Source: Phyllostachys edulis
Lineage: Eukaryota; Streptophyta; Magnoliopsida; Poales; Poaceae
Assembly: GCA_036346405.1 (NCBI GenBank)
Contig: CM070557.1
Span: 59,154,016-59,218,015, forward strand
DNA length: 64,000 nt
Reading direction: 5' to 3'
Positions 29,091 to 39,502 of this stretch are shown here, one piece after another (position 1 is the stretch's first letter; the number at the start of each line of letters is the position of its first letter). The notes beneath the pieces were generated by a model. It was not told the origin of the DNA, made no database searches, and saw nothing but the letters and a program-made list of their open reading frames with translations. A program made the position numbers and the translations under genes.

Positions 29091-29893
29091 GGGTTTGGGC
29101 GTATTCAATCTGGCAGTTCAAAATAATGCATTATTGATGAAGAATCTACAGAAGTTCTTTAATCATGTTAACTTGCCATGGGTGAAATTAGTATGGGAAG
29201 CATATTATGGCAATGGTCAACCTTCTGATAATTTTGCTGATGGACCATTTTGGTGGTGAGACAATTTAAAGTTGTTGGATATATATAAGGGCTTTGCATA
29301 TTGCAAAACTAGAAAGGGCAATACAACACATTTTTGGACAGACATCTGGAGTGGAAATCTGATGCATATGCAGCACCCTCAACTCTTTTCTTTTGTAATA
29401 GATACCAAAATGACAGTTCAGCAGGTTTGTCCTGAACAGGATTTGGTCAGTTTGTTTCATTTGCCTTTGTCAGTTCAAGCATTTGATCAATATGAGATGT
29501 TATTGCAGTTTATTCAAGACACACATCTAAACAGTGATGAGGATTGTTGGGAATATATTTGGAACAATGGGCAGTATTCCTCAACTAAAGTATACAAGAT
29601 ACTCATGGGTCATGCTCATATGTCAGTAGCATTCAAATGGTTATGGAAAAGCACACGCATAACTCGGCATAAAGTTTTTTTCCTGGCTTCTCTTGCATGA
29701 TAGATTGGACACTAAGAATCTTTTGAGAAGAAAGAATTTCCAAATGGGTGATTATACTTGTGTTTTGTGTGCACAAGATATGGAGGAAACATTACATCAT
29801 CTTTTTTGGGATGCTCATTTGTTCAACCCTGCTGGAATTATATATGTCCTACTCACAATTTGAACCTGTCGGTTCATGAGTCACTTCTTGATC
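29090..29893 (+). pseudogene. Non-LTR retrotransposon (LINE) ORF2 C-terminal fragment, zf-RVT region
   Basis: The + strand reads GGLGVFNLAVQNNALLMKNL, then WVKLVWEAYYGNGQPS, then DCWEYIWNNGQYSSTKVY (stops and frameshifts between), then ITRHKVFFW, DRLDTKNLLRRKNF and CVLCAQDMEETLHHLFWDA. This is the region after RT in plant L1-like ORF2, including the zf-RVT zinc-binding segment (C-x2-C...H-x4-F). It is 5' truncated and has a stop at 29257-29259 and frameshifts. It is broken on its 3' side by the LINE at 29894. Confidence 0.75.
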
Positions 29894-30045
29894 TTTTCAA
29901 GAACGCGCAAGAGCCTTGCACATCATTCCATTAAGAAGAAGAACAAAGGTACATGCCAGGATACACAGATAACAACGAACCAAAGCGAAAGGAAGGCAGA
30001 AAGAATGAAAAAACAAAGACTGGACCCTAGGGCAAGAAAGAGGAA

Positions 30046-30048
<3 letters not shown>

Positions 30049-30087
<39 letters not shown>
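30049..30087. repeat. (AG)n microsatellite in the LINE 3' UTR
   Basis: About 19 AG dinucleotides; CT-rich on the LINE's sense strand. Confidence 0.95.
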
Positions 30088-30090
<3 letters not shown>

Positions 30091-30137
30091 GAGGAAAAAA
30101 ACAACAGAAAAACAAGAAAGAAGACACCACAAACGAC

Positions 30138-30760
30138 CTAAGTAGTATATCTCCCGGTTAGAGGCGCTACTCGACCATTAGCTCGAGCCATGCGCCAAAG
30201 GCGATGCTCTTCATGAATCCGCTGCAGTAGAATAGTTAAGGGACTAGTCTCATTATTGAAAACCCTATTGTTGCGCTCCTTCCAGAGCATCCAAGAAACT
30301 AGGATGACGCAGGTGTCGAAATCCATTCTCGCTTGAGAAGATAGGGTCCCTCGCGCAGAAAGTCAGTGTTGTTGGAAGGAAGGTTACCCAACCGGGACTG
30401 CTCCTGGTAGACCCACACGCGTGAGGAAGTGTGACCAAACCTGGGAGGTTATGGTGCAGCCGACAAGAAAGTGGTCGATAGTCTCTTGGGAGTGTCCGTA
30501 GAAAACACATGTACCTTGGTTTGGAAGTCCACGACGCTGGAGACGGTCCGCTGTCCAGCAACGACGATTGACTGCTAACCACACGAAGAATTTGCACTTC
30601 AGAGGGGCCCTCGTGCACCAGATAGCCTCCGCACTCGAAAACTCGCACGAACCCAAGAAGAAAGCTTTGTAAGCCGACTTGGAGGAATATTGTCCTGAGG
30701 CTTCCCAACGCCATATGATCCTGTCTTGCTGGCCCGCAGTAAGATCAATGGTTTGCAATG
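30138..30760 (-). pseudogene. LINE ORF2 C-terminal zf-RVT region
   Basis: Minus strand: IIWRWEASGQYSSKSAYKAF, then APLKCKFFVWLAVNRRCWTADRLQRRG, CVFYGHSQETIDHFLVGC in pieces, then after a frameshift near 30370 SWMLWKERNNRVFNN and a stop near 30138. This is the standard ending of plant L1 ORF2. A frameshift near 30800 separates it from the RT part. Confidence 0.75.
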
Positions 30761-30866
30761 CTCTCCAGAGACGAAGGATCTTACCAACACAGTGTGCATC
30801 AATAGGACCCCTAATGTCCGAAATCCAGGCGGCGCTGTGTAGAGCTTGGGCGGCCGATCTTATTTT

Positions 30867-31855
30867 TCACAGGCGTGAAGGAATCGCCTTAGTCAGTCGA
30901 GGGAAAAGGTTGGGGATACTATGACCGTTGAGCCAGCGATCCGACCAAAACAAGGTGTTGACACCGTCACTGAGTTGAACGATGAGCGAAGCGTTGAACA
31001 TGTCTTTTTCTACATGGCCAGCTCGCACCAACAGACCCTTCCAAGGTCGTGTCGGCCAAGTCCTTTGAAGCCAAAGCCAGCGGAGGCGAAGGGCCTTACC
31101 TAGAACATGCAGATTGTGTAAACCCAGGCCGCCATACTGGATGGGTCGATAGATGGCCGTCGAAGCAACTAGACAATGTCCTCCCGACACATTTTCTATT
31201 CCTTTCCAAAGAAACGCTCTCCTCCTTTTGTCAATTTCTTTAATAACTGTGTGCAGTGGATCGAGCGCCATGAAACTATACACTGGGATGGAAGTCAACA
31301 CTGACCTTGTCAGCACTAACCGACCTCCTTGAGATAGCATCCCTACTTGCCAAGCTTGAAGGCGGCTAGCGACCTTGTCAATTAATGGTTGAAAATCGGC
31401 CTTAGATGGTCTCCTCAAGGACAGTGGCAGTCCGAGATATTTGCAGGGAAAGTCTGAAATTGCGCATCTCAGTTCACTCGTGATGAGTTGAACTTCATCG
31501 GTGCTACACCGTATTGGTATTGGTAAGATGGTACTCTTGGCAAGGTTTGTTTTCAACCCTGACGCCTCGCCGAAGAGCTGCAATATTTGTTTGATGACGT
31601 GCAGATCTGAGGCAACCGGGGTGAGGAAGACTACTGCGTCGTCAGCATATAGAGATAGCCGGTGCGGAATACCTCGCGGGCCGCCGATTGGGTGGAGAAA
31701 GGAGATAGAATTTTCCACCGCGAGGAGGTTGTTCATAACATCCATGGCGATGATGAAAAGCATGGGTGACAACAGATCTCCCTGGCGCAAGCTGCAACCA
31801 TGCCAAATGGGTCGACCTGGGTTACCGTTAATGAGAACCTAAGTGGAAGCTGTTC
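30867..31855 (-). pseudogene. LINE ORF2 reverse transcriptase domain
   Basis: Open from 31790 down to 30867 on the minus strand (307 codons). It shows RQGDLLSPMLF, the catalytic YADD box in HRLSLYADDAVVF, then CKYLGLPLS, SQGGRLVLTRSVL and FLWKG...GHCLVAS. Upstream, VLINGNPGRPIWHGCSLRQG extends to about 31855 past a stop. These are L1-clade RT motifs 4-7 and the thumb. The N-terminal RT motifs and the endonuclease are absent, so it cannot act alone. Confidence 0.85.
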
Positions 31856-32181
31856 TGAACATGATGTATAACCACTCACACCACTCTAGCTAAGGGAGGT
31901 CTGGGTTGACCTTAGTCGTCTCCTAGCGTGTGGCAGATGTCAAAGGGGTGACTTCTGCGACGCTCATGGGAGGGGAGCTAGGAGCAGCCAGCTGACCTTT
32001 CGGAATGGGAATAGGGACATGTGAGTCTTTTGCTTCGGGCGAGGAGAAAGCTGTGCGATGGAGCTGAGAGCGGCAAGGGGAGTGTAGCGGTTTACCACTC
32101 GGAGGCTCAAAGGGAGTGGCGAATGCATTTAAGTCCCTCCTTTTGCCCTATGAGGTAGGCAACCGGGAGGTGAGAACCATA

Positions 32182-33298
32182 CAGGCCCGGCCCTTGGGGG
32201 CGGGAGGGGCGGACGTCCCAGCCCACTGAAATAGATGGGCCCCACCAGATATGTATATAGGTGATCTGCGTGCGACTTTGAATTCATTTTGGCATGGTTA
32301 TTTGGCATGACATTACATTTGTTGTCAATAAAGTGAGCAAAAATTGCAATCATCATCTATGTGCATTGATTCTGCCATGCGACAGATAGAAGGCATAATG
32401 GATTACTTTGAGACCTATAGGAATGATGGGTTTGCTTCTAGTATGGTCATTGCTAAAGAAATTGCATCTGAAATGGGTGTTGAGCCATCATTTCTGTAAG
32501 CGTCGTGCTCTTAGAAAGAAACATTTTGATGAAAATAATAGTGAGAAGTCATCTTGCAAGTGAGAAGGATTTTAAAGTTAGTTACTTTACGTTATGGTTG
32601 ATATGGCAAAAGATCATTGAAAAGTAGATTTGAACAACTCCACTCATTTAATGAGATATTTGGGTTTTAATGAGTTCAACAAGCTTGAAGTCCTTGGATG
32701 GTCCTAAACTAAATTTGTGTTGCACAACATTGGCGATAGCTTTCTCTCATAATGGCTCATCGACATTGATTTAAATGATCTAATTTCGAGCTAAGGGTTA
32801 CGCAATCCGCTTTGCGGATAGAGAAATGACAACTATGGAGATTTTTGAGTTTATTCTGAAGGTGATTGTTATCCTAGTACTTCCATTGCTTATCGCATCT
32901 TGTTTACTATACCGTTGGATCGTGGCATCACCGAAAAAGCTTCTCAAAATTAAAATTCTTGAAGAACTATTTGAGATCTACAATGTCACAAGAGAGGTTA
33001 AATGGATTGGCAACATTATGCATTGAGAAGCGATTGTTGGATGAGATTGATATTGAAACCATCATCGATGACTTCGCATCAAGGAATGTTAGAAGAAATT
33101 TTTGAGGTAATTTAATATGTATACAAATTATTTCATATGAATGTTGCTTTTGCATTCAGTGAACTGCTTATTAGTAATATTTTGTATATGTGTGTATATA
33201 CTACCAATGGGTAGTACTAGTAGCATTATCATGTTCATATAAAAAGGCCCAAAATTTTAGCTTCGTTCTAGGTCCAAAAAAGCCCAGGACCGGCCCTG
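32182..33298 (+). mobile_element. Truncated hAT transposon with transposase remnant
   Basis: A perfect 8-bp duplication GAACCATA flanks it (32174-32181 and 33299-33306). The termini are CAGGCCCGGCCC at the left and GACCGGCCCTG at the right, weak inverted repeats of the CAGGGCCGG type. The empty site can be read at the matching place in the other LINE arm (near 36390), where the sequence continues without interruption. Confidence 0.85.
32375..33104 (+). pseudogene. hAT transposase, decayed
   Basis: Scattered + strand frames read IMDYFETYRNDGFASSMVIAKEIASEMGVEPSF (in pieces, about 32390-32500) and, at 32994-33104, LNGLATLCIEKRLLDEIDIE followed by DDFASRNVRRNF and a stop. These match the C-terminal dimerisation region of plant hAT transposases (TTF-zinc-finger hAT group). 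Many stops; the catalytic centre is largely deleted. Non-functional. Confidence 0.75.
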
Positions 33299-34537
33299 GA
33301 ACCATATTAGGCAAGGTCACGGGAGCACCCGAGAGGCTTGCCTAGTGCACAGCCCCCCAGCGCCATGACGTAGCCAGCATCCCCAGCCCCGATGCGGTGG
33401 GACCTTCTTCTGACATTGGTAGCAGTCTCCAAGTACGTGACCTTCCCTGGTGTGGCTCAGTTTGCCTGCCCACTTCGTCTTCCCGGCCTCCGGTGAACCC
33501 TGAACCGTCGACAATGCCGGCAAAGACATGGAAAACGTGCCGACGAGGGCTACCATCTTCAGAATCCGCCTCAGGCAGGCCTCCGAAGCTAGAGTCATCA
33601 CTAGATGGTGCGAAGTGGAGGTCCTTTGCAGCCAAGGAGGTGAAGTCTTTGACGGAATGAATGTGGATGATGACATTGTAAAATAGAGCTTCACGAGGCT
33701 TTCTGGCACCGGACGGTTGACGGAACACTTGCACCCCATGATTGAGGACCGACCCATCCGGAAGCACGTCTGGCTCCACGATAACGACCAATTTTTCCTT
33801 CAAAATGTCGCTAGGGTTGAGAGACCATGCCACCAACCAGAAGGCAGATAAGTCTACTCGCAATGTGGATGCTTCATCGAAGGATTTGATCTAGCAGGAG
33901 GGCGAGAGAATGGCCGAGGCAGTTGCGAGGCTCCATGCGTGGATTGGGAGATTTTCCAGGGATAATGAAACCCGGAAGTACAGTGGGCGGCTGACCGCCT
34001 ACGCCAACCTCGACCATTGTCGAAGAAGGAGGAGGAAGCGACCTGTTTTGATGGAGCCACCCCGGAGGAGGCGCTCTTTGTTGGCGAAGGTGCTGCAGAT
34101 ACTTCACTTTGCTCTATGGATAACCAAAGTAAACTCGTACTTGAACCATTGTTTCCAGGGCTTCAAACGTGGGATTAATTCCTTGGAACACTTTCTGATT
34201 TCTGACCACCATGAAGCGAGGATGATAATCTCCATATAAAAAGGCTTTGTTAACTTTTCTTTGAGATCAAGAAGTGAGAGAGCAGCAGGGGTGACCTCGC
34301 CTTAGCCCTTCTCCCAGTTCCTTTCCCTTCCATTGAACTTCCTGTTAAAATCCATTGATACCAAAATCTGCCCTTTAATAGTGTTTTTCGCGGGGTGACC
34401 TCGCCTCAACAAGGCTCTGAGCTCAGCCCTTCCTTCCTCCAACGCCGCCTACCACTTCGGCGGCGGCGGCCATAGCCCACCCCTCCCCGCACTGTCCGCC
34501 ACCCCTCCCCCCTGTGTCGTTGCTCAGTCACTCTCCC

Positions 34538-36376
34538 ATGGCTTCCTCTTCTTTGGACCTAGACTTCTGGGCGGCGGTGCTCGGGAAACAAACCGAGAAG
34601 GAACGCAGATGGTTGGATTCCTCCCTCTCCAGCCCAGACTCGATGGAGTCCCGTCGTTGCTCGCCTCAGCTCAGAGCCTCCTCCCCAGTCGCTCCCCTCC
34701 CCAGCCTTCGACGGGATAGTGCTACGTCGGTCACCTTCTGCCCCTGAGCTAGGGCTCCCCAACGGGAGTGCTAGGGGCAAAGGCATCCTCCTCCTAGACG
34801 GCGGGCTTCAGACAAGCCGCGAGGTAGCAAACCGGCCAGTCCGCTCACATGTTGTTAAGGTCGCTCCCCCTGACCAGGCTTCGAAGGGAGAATCCTGGCA
34901 AGAGGTGCGGCGACGCCGCTCCTGGCATAGAAGGCTGCAACCCCATCGCCGACAAGCTCCCGCTCCTAGGCCAATCCCGCATGACCTCATCGGGTTATGC
35001 TTCAATTGCTTCGCGAGTGACCATGTAGCTGTGGTGTGTCGGAATCCCACCCGCTGCTTCCAATGTAAGGACGTCGGGCATACTTCCTCTCACTACAAAA
35101 GACCTCTTAGACCCTTGTCCTCCGGCAATCAAGGGCAGAGCCGTGCTAGCCCTCCTTATCGAGGGGGGACGTGGCCTTCAAAGGCGGGTGGCCCTGCCTT
35201 GGCACGTCACCCACGGCCTGTCCGCATTGACGGCGCGCTAGCTCCTTCGTCGTCATAGCGTTGTCGGGCGAGCCACGAAGACATCCCTCTCCCTGGTTCT
35301 AAAGCTATGCCAGGACTCATCGGGACGGGCTCACATCGGGTCTTGTGCGGGGATGTCGATAACGTTTTCCCGCCTGGGGACCCCCTCCATCGTCCTGGCC
35401 GCGAGGTCTACGTCGTTCCTCTCTCTCCCGCCATGCAAGACATGGAACGTTGCCTTGAGCGAGCGGTCATCTTCTGTGTGAGAGGGACTCGACCGGCGGT
35501 CACGCCTGCTGAGCTTGCACTATCTGTCGAATTCGAGCGGGGTTTACCACAGTCAAGCTTTTCGGTGCACCCGTTTTTCTCGAAAAACTTCTTGATCGTC
35601 TGCAGCACCTTCGCCAACAAAGAGCGCCTCCTCCGGGGTGGCTCCATCAAAACAGGTCGCTTCCTCCTCCTTCTTCGACAATGGTCGAGGTTGGCGTAGG
35701 CGGTCAGCCTCCCACTGTACTTCCGGGTTTCATTATCCCTGGAAGGTCTCCCAATCCACGCATGGAGCCTCGCAACTGCCTCGGCCATTCTCTCGCCCTC
35801 CTGCTAGATCAAATCCTTCGATGAAGCATCCACATTGCGAGTAGACTTATCACTATACGGTTGGTGGCATGGTCTCTCAACCCTAGCGACATTTCGAAGG
35901 AAAAATTGGTCGTTATCGTGGAGCCAGACGTGCTTCCGGATGGGTCGGTCCTCAATCATGGGGTGCAAGTGTTCCGTCAACCGTCCGGTGCCAGAAAGCC
36001 TCGTGAAGCTCTATTTTACAATGTCATCATCCACATTCATTCCGTCAAAGACTTCACCTCCTTGGCTGCAAAGGACCTCCACTTCGCACCATCTAGTGAT
36101 GACTCTAGCTTCGGAGGCCTGCCTGAGGCGGATTCTGAAGATGGTAGCCCTCGTCGGCACGTTTTCCATGTCTTTGCCGGCATTGTCGACGGTTCAGGGT
36201 TCACCGGAGGCCGGGAAGACGAAGTGGGCAGGCAAACTGAGCCACACCAGGGAAGGTCACGTACTTGGAGACTGCTACCAATGTCAGAAGAAGGTCCCAC
36301 CGCGATCGGGCCGGGATCTTGGCTCGTCATGGCGGAGGGGGCATGCACTAGGCAAGCCTCTCGGGTGCTCCCGTGA
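34538..36376 (+). pseudogene. LINE ORF1 (gag-like, CCHC zinc knuckle and DUF4283-like)
   Basis: It starts MASSSLDLDFWAAVLGKQTE, shifts frame near 34720, and carries two zinc knuckles at ~34995-35090 (CFNCFASDHVAVVC; CFQCKDVGHTSSHY). It then shifts into a DUF4283-like nucleic-acid-binding region from ~35300 (MERCLERAVIFCVRGTRP; FLIVCSTFANKERLLRGGS) through ~36060. ORF1 proteins coat LINE RNA. Frameshifts near 34720, 35255 and 35700 disable it. Confidence 0.7.
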
Positions 36377-36514
36377 CCTTGCCTAATATGGTTCTCACCT
36401 CCCGGTTGCCTACCTCATAGGGCAAAAGGAGGGACTTAAATGCATTCGCCACTCCCTTTGAGCCTCCGAGTGGTAAACCGCTACACTCCCCTTGCCGCTC
36501 TCAGCTCCATCGCA
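35599..36514 (+). repeat. Arm 2 of the LINE inverted repeat
   Basis: Uninterrupted partner of arm 1; the arms are separated by a 1.5 kb spacer (34100-35598). Confidence 0.85.
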
Positions 36515-36749
36515 CCGCGCGCCGACCGAGCCACCCCTAAGGAGCGGCGAACAGGCCATTTTGGCTCACTAACCCACGCCCCCCACACGTGACGTCACGT
36601 GTCCAGTGCGCGCTATGACAAGGTCGAAAGTAATTGTGATAGCAATTTTACTGCCGCACGTATCATCACATTTATATATTTTTACCATTGTTTCATACGC
36701 GCATAGCTGGATGTGCCAATAAACAACAAGTGGAGTCTAGTAAATCTTT
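36515..36749. other. Spacer with an 18-bp perfect palindrome
   Basis: ACACGTGACGTCACGTGT near 36585-36602 is its own reverse complement and overlaps G-box (CACGTG) and TGACGTCA motifs. No gene here. Confidence 0.5.
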
Positions 36750-37235
36750 TTGTAACAGAGCAGTAAAGTCACGTAGAGGTTGCAGTAAATCTCTTTTAGC
36801 GATACCGTAAATCTCCTTTAGTAAACACTTAGAGGGGTTTTATTTTGTAAGAGGGGTTTTATTTTGTAAGACTTATATCATTTTGTAACTCTTGTCGTTA
36901 CGAAGCTATCGGTGAAAATCGTTCGTGAATAGGAGCATCCAATCAAAAGTTAAGACTAAAACAAGAAAAGAAATGTTTATGTAAAAATCAAGAAACATAT
37001 TCTTACTAGTTGGTTGTTACTAGTTGGATAAGATGGTAGTAAGGTCATGTAGAGATTACAGTAAATCTCTTTTAGTAAACGCTCGTAGATTTAAGTAAAC
37101 GCAGAGAGATGTTTTATTTTGCGATACTTATATCATTATGTTACTCTCGTCGTCACGAAACTACCAACAAAAACCTTTCATGAATCGAAGCTTCCAATCA
37201 AAAGTTATAGCTAAAAGAAGAAAAGAAACATTTCA
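36750..37235 (+). repeat. Diverged tandem duplication, unit about 265 bp
   Basis: 36765-36975 and 37030-37235 share ordered blocks: GTAGAG, CAGTAAATCTCTTTTAG, TTTTATTTTG, ACTTATATCATT, CTCTTGTCGTTACGAA or CTCTCGTCGTCACGAA, and CCAATCAAAAGTTA. AT-rich and non-coding; probably part of an unidentified transposon extending to about 37490. Confidence 0.55.
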
Positions 37236-37674
37236 ATGCTAAAAAGGAACCAATTTTTGCTAGTTGGCTTGGTCCATGTACGACATAGGTGTCGGGGGAT
37301 CAATTTTACTGCCGGTTGTGTGCTCTTAGGTCATTTTTACTGTTGTTCGCAACACGCGCGCGTATTTTACTGTCGGTTCCTCGGCGGTCGCACGGGGGTG
37401 GGGGAGGGCGTGGGCTGGCGCGCCACATGTAGTGCGTCCTAGGCGCATAATAAGTTATTCAGTGCACAGACGCTGAATAGCGCTACTGTGTGTGTACACA
37501 TACAGTAGGATCCTCCAAAGAAACAGAGGCTTTCCTCCAGGATACAATGATATCTTATCTTGTATTATGCACTCAACAGAAGATGAACCAGCTGGCTCTG
37601 CTGAAGCGTAGCACTCTCAAAGCCAAAGATTTCATATGCACATCCTGGTGTTGAGGAGTCGATCTGGACACTTA

Positions 37675-38269
37675 GGGTGCGTTTGGTTCCTTGAATCATT
37701 TGATCCTGAACCATTCGGTACGAGAAATGAGCTCGTTCAGGTGTTTGGTTGGTTGAATGGAACCAAACCATTCGGGATGAGATGATTCAAGAAAAGAGAA
37801 TATTCCATATTTATGCTGTATCATCCCGTTTGGGAAAAAAATCGCGAACCACGCCGTTCACTCGAATTCCAAGGCGCGCACGGAAAAAATAGTTTGATTT
37901 ACGAGCTTCAAATGACTATATTTCCTAAACCGAGTATCCGATTTGCGATCCGATTGAATCGTTGTGTTCCTTGTCATTTAATCAACTAAACAAGATCACT
38001 CTTGGCATATTTTAGTGCAAAAAATATCATGCGGGCCCCACATGTCATAACATCCCAAAGTTTAGTGCAATCCAAATACAACCTTATTCATCAAACCAAA
38101 CATCATCTTGAACCAACCAGAACCATCCTATCCCACCAACCAAACAAAATCATGTATCATCCTATCTCACCAACCAAACACCATACTTGTATCATCTCAT
38201 CCAGGACGATCACATCCTACCTATACCATCCCATTCCATTCAACCTCATTCCACCAACCAAACGCACCC
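37675..38269. mobile_element. Harbinger/Tourist-like MITE
   Basis: Terminal inverted repeats GGGTGCGTTTGGTT and AACCAAACGCACCC are flanked by the 3-bp duplication TTA (37672-37674 and 38270-38272), as for PIF/Harbinger elements. 595 bp with no transposase. Confidence 0.8.
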
Positions 38270-38371
38270 TTAATGTCCCTTGACTCGACGCGCAAAAAAG
38301 CCTAGGAGAATATCACCAATGTTCTCATCAATGTTGGCGGCTGCTAATTAAGTATGGAGAATGTAAGAGAA

Positions 38372-38384
38372 TCTCTACTATCCT
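38372..38384 (+). other. Helitron 5' terminus
   Basis: A^TCTCTACTATCC: matches the TCTCTACTA start typical of grass Helitrons. Confidence 0.8.
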
Positions 38385-38399
38385 GTAGCGATACAAAGA

Positions 38400-38700
38400 T
38401 GATCTTTGAAGCTATATGGCGTTCGGAGAAAGCAGCCCAGGAGAATGTTTGGATCCTGTTATGTATTGGTGGTCCAGTAGAAATAAAGTGAATGCAGAAG
38501 AGAAGGGTTGAAGTGCTGAAGAAGTGTCTCTTTTAGTCGCAAATCACCTGGAGGATCTCAAGAAGATTGCAGAAAAACAGGCCAACCTTCCTGGGGAGAC
38601 ATGGAGTTGCTGGAAGCCACCTCGAGACCCTTTTATGAAAATCAATTGTGACAGAGGTTTTGATAAAAACACAAATACTGGGAGCTGGGATGCTTCTATA
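38400..38700 (+). pseudogene. LINE RNase H-region fragment
   Basis: The + strand reads LLCIWWSSRNKVNAEEKG (stop), then VANHLEDLKKIAEKQANLPG and WKPPRDPFMKINCDRGFDKN. The KIN-CD-x-F-x-KNT block is the entry strand of the RNase H domain found at the end of many plant LINE proteins. The catalytic core beyond it is missing. Confidence 0.6.
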
Positions 38701-38919
38701 TAAAAGGGGGCTGAGTTGAGGCTTTTTCTTGGACCGTTGGATGCTGCAGGTCTCGTCTGCTCCTGTCCGATCGGTCTCCGCTCTGAGTCGATACGCGGTG
38801 CCTAAGCCTTGCCACGTGTGGTGGCGCTTGCAGACTGCAGAGAAAAGGGACCCTTCTGGATCGACCGAACGCCACGCGCACATGCAGGGAGGGGGGATGG
38901 CTGCGTCAGCGTGAGGAGG

Positions 38920-39502
38920 GGCGACGGAGGAGATGGTGTACATGGCGTCGATGGCGAAACTGGCGGAGCGGTACAAGGAGAAAGTGGTGACGGCGAACGG
39001 CACCCAGGTGGGCGGGGGCTCACGGTGGAGAGAGAAACTGCTGGCCATGGCGTACAAAACGTCATCGGGCGCGCCGCGTGTCATGGCGCGCTCGTGTCCT
39101 CGATCGGCGAAGGAGGGCGGGTGCGGCGCGGCAGACGCCACGGCAGCGAAGTCTGGCACGTCGAGGCCGAGCTCACCAACATCTGCGCAAGGATTCTCCA
39201 CCTCGACGAGCGCCTCATCCCCACCGCCGGACCATTGACGCCAAAGTCTTCTACCTCAAGATGAAGGGCGACTACCACCGCTACCTCGCCGAATTCTAGA
39301 CTGACGCCGACTCCACCCTCGCCACCTACCAGGTCGCTCAGGTCTTTCCCCCTCTTCCACGAACATTCACATCTTTTTCTTGCTTCTTTTATCCTCTGGC
39401 GAATGATTTGACTCAGAGATGTTGGATTTTGGGGATTTCCTTTCTCTAGGACATAGCCATGAAAGAATTGCCGCCGACCCACCCCGTCAGGCTGGTCCTT
39501 AC
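38920..39502 (+). pseudogene. 14-3-3 (GF14)-like gene fragment, 5' part
   Basis: 14-3-3 proteins are dimeric phosphoserine-binding adaptors of about 250 residues. The + strand shows, in order across frameshifts, VYMA...MAKLAERYKEKV (about 38935), GLTVERE and AYK-NVIGRA (about 39025-39075), VEAELTNICARIL (about 39160), KVFYLKMKGDYHRYLAEF (39243-39296) then an in-frame TAG, a donor near 39340 (CTCAG/GTCTTT), and after an intron DIAMKELPPTHPVRLVL from 39452. The reading stops where the Gypsy element enters (duplication CTTAC at 39498-39502). It lies inside the Helitron. Frameshifts and a stop make it a pseudogene. Confidence 0.85.

Larger units (their letters stand above)
29894..32052 (-). mobile_element. 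L1-type LINE, minus strand, 3' portion
   Basis: The 3' end at 29894 has a short T run (A on the minus strand) next to CAAGAACGCGCAAGAG, the usual tail of rice L1 elements. Reading the minus strand upward there is a zf-RVT/C-terminal region (30140-30760), RT (30870-31855), then ORF1-like sequence (about 31860-32173 and 33299-34099), so the endonuclease and the start of RT are missing. It inserted into the + strand LINE fragment. Confidence 0.7.
32052..34099 (-). repeat. Arm 1 of a large LINE inverted repeat (interrupted by the hAT element)
   Basis: 32052-32173 plus 33299-34099 is the reverse complement of 35599-36514 with only a few mismatches, for a combined arm of about 0.92 kb. On the minus strand it encodes the DUF4283-like part of LINE ORF1 (EGLPIHAW-type region, then VVIVEPDVLPDGS and later HSVKDFTSLAAKDLHFAP). 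Confidence 0.85.
34288..36514 (+). mobile_element. L1-type LINE, + strand, 5' portion (5' UTR and ORF1)
   Basis: It begins near 34288 with GC-rich leader sequence that repeats GGGGTGACCTCGCCT (34290 and 34394). It runs through ORF1 and stops at 36514 where similarity to arm 1 ends. No ORF2 follows on this strand. It lies head-to-head with the minus-strand copy. Confidence 0.6.

Noticed and set aside
29090..31855. One LINE read on both strands
   Set aside because: The + strand and minus-strand zf-RVT regions differ in sequence and belong to two different LINEs; the minus one ends with its own tail at 29894.
35599..36514. Twin-priming inversion of a single LINE as the cause of the inverted repeat
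   Set aside because: Twin priming inverts a segment once and does not duplicate it; here the same ORF1 segment is present in both arms, so two copies or a duplication are required.
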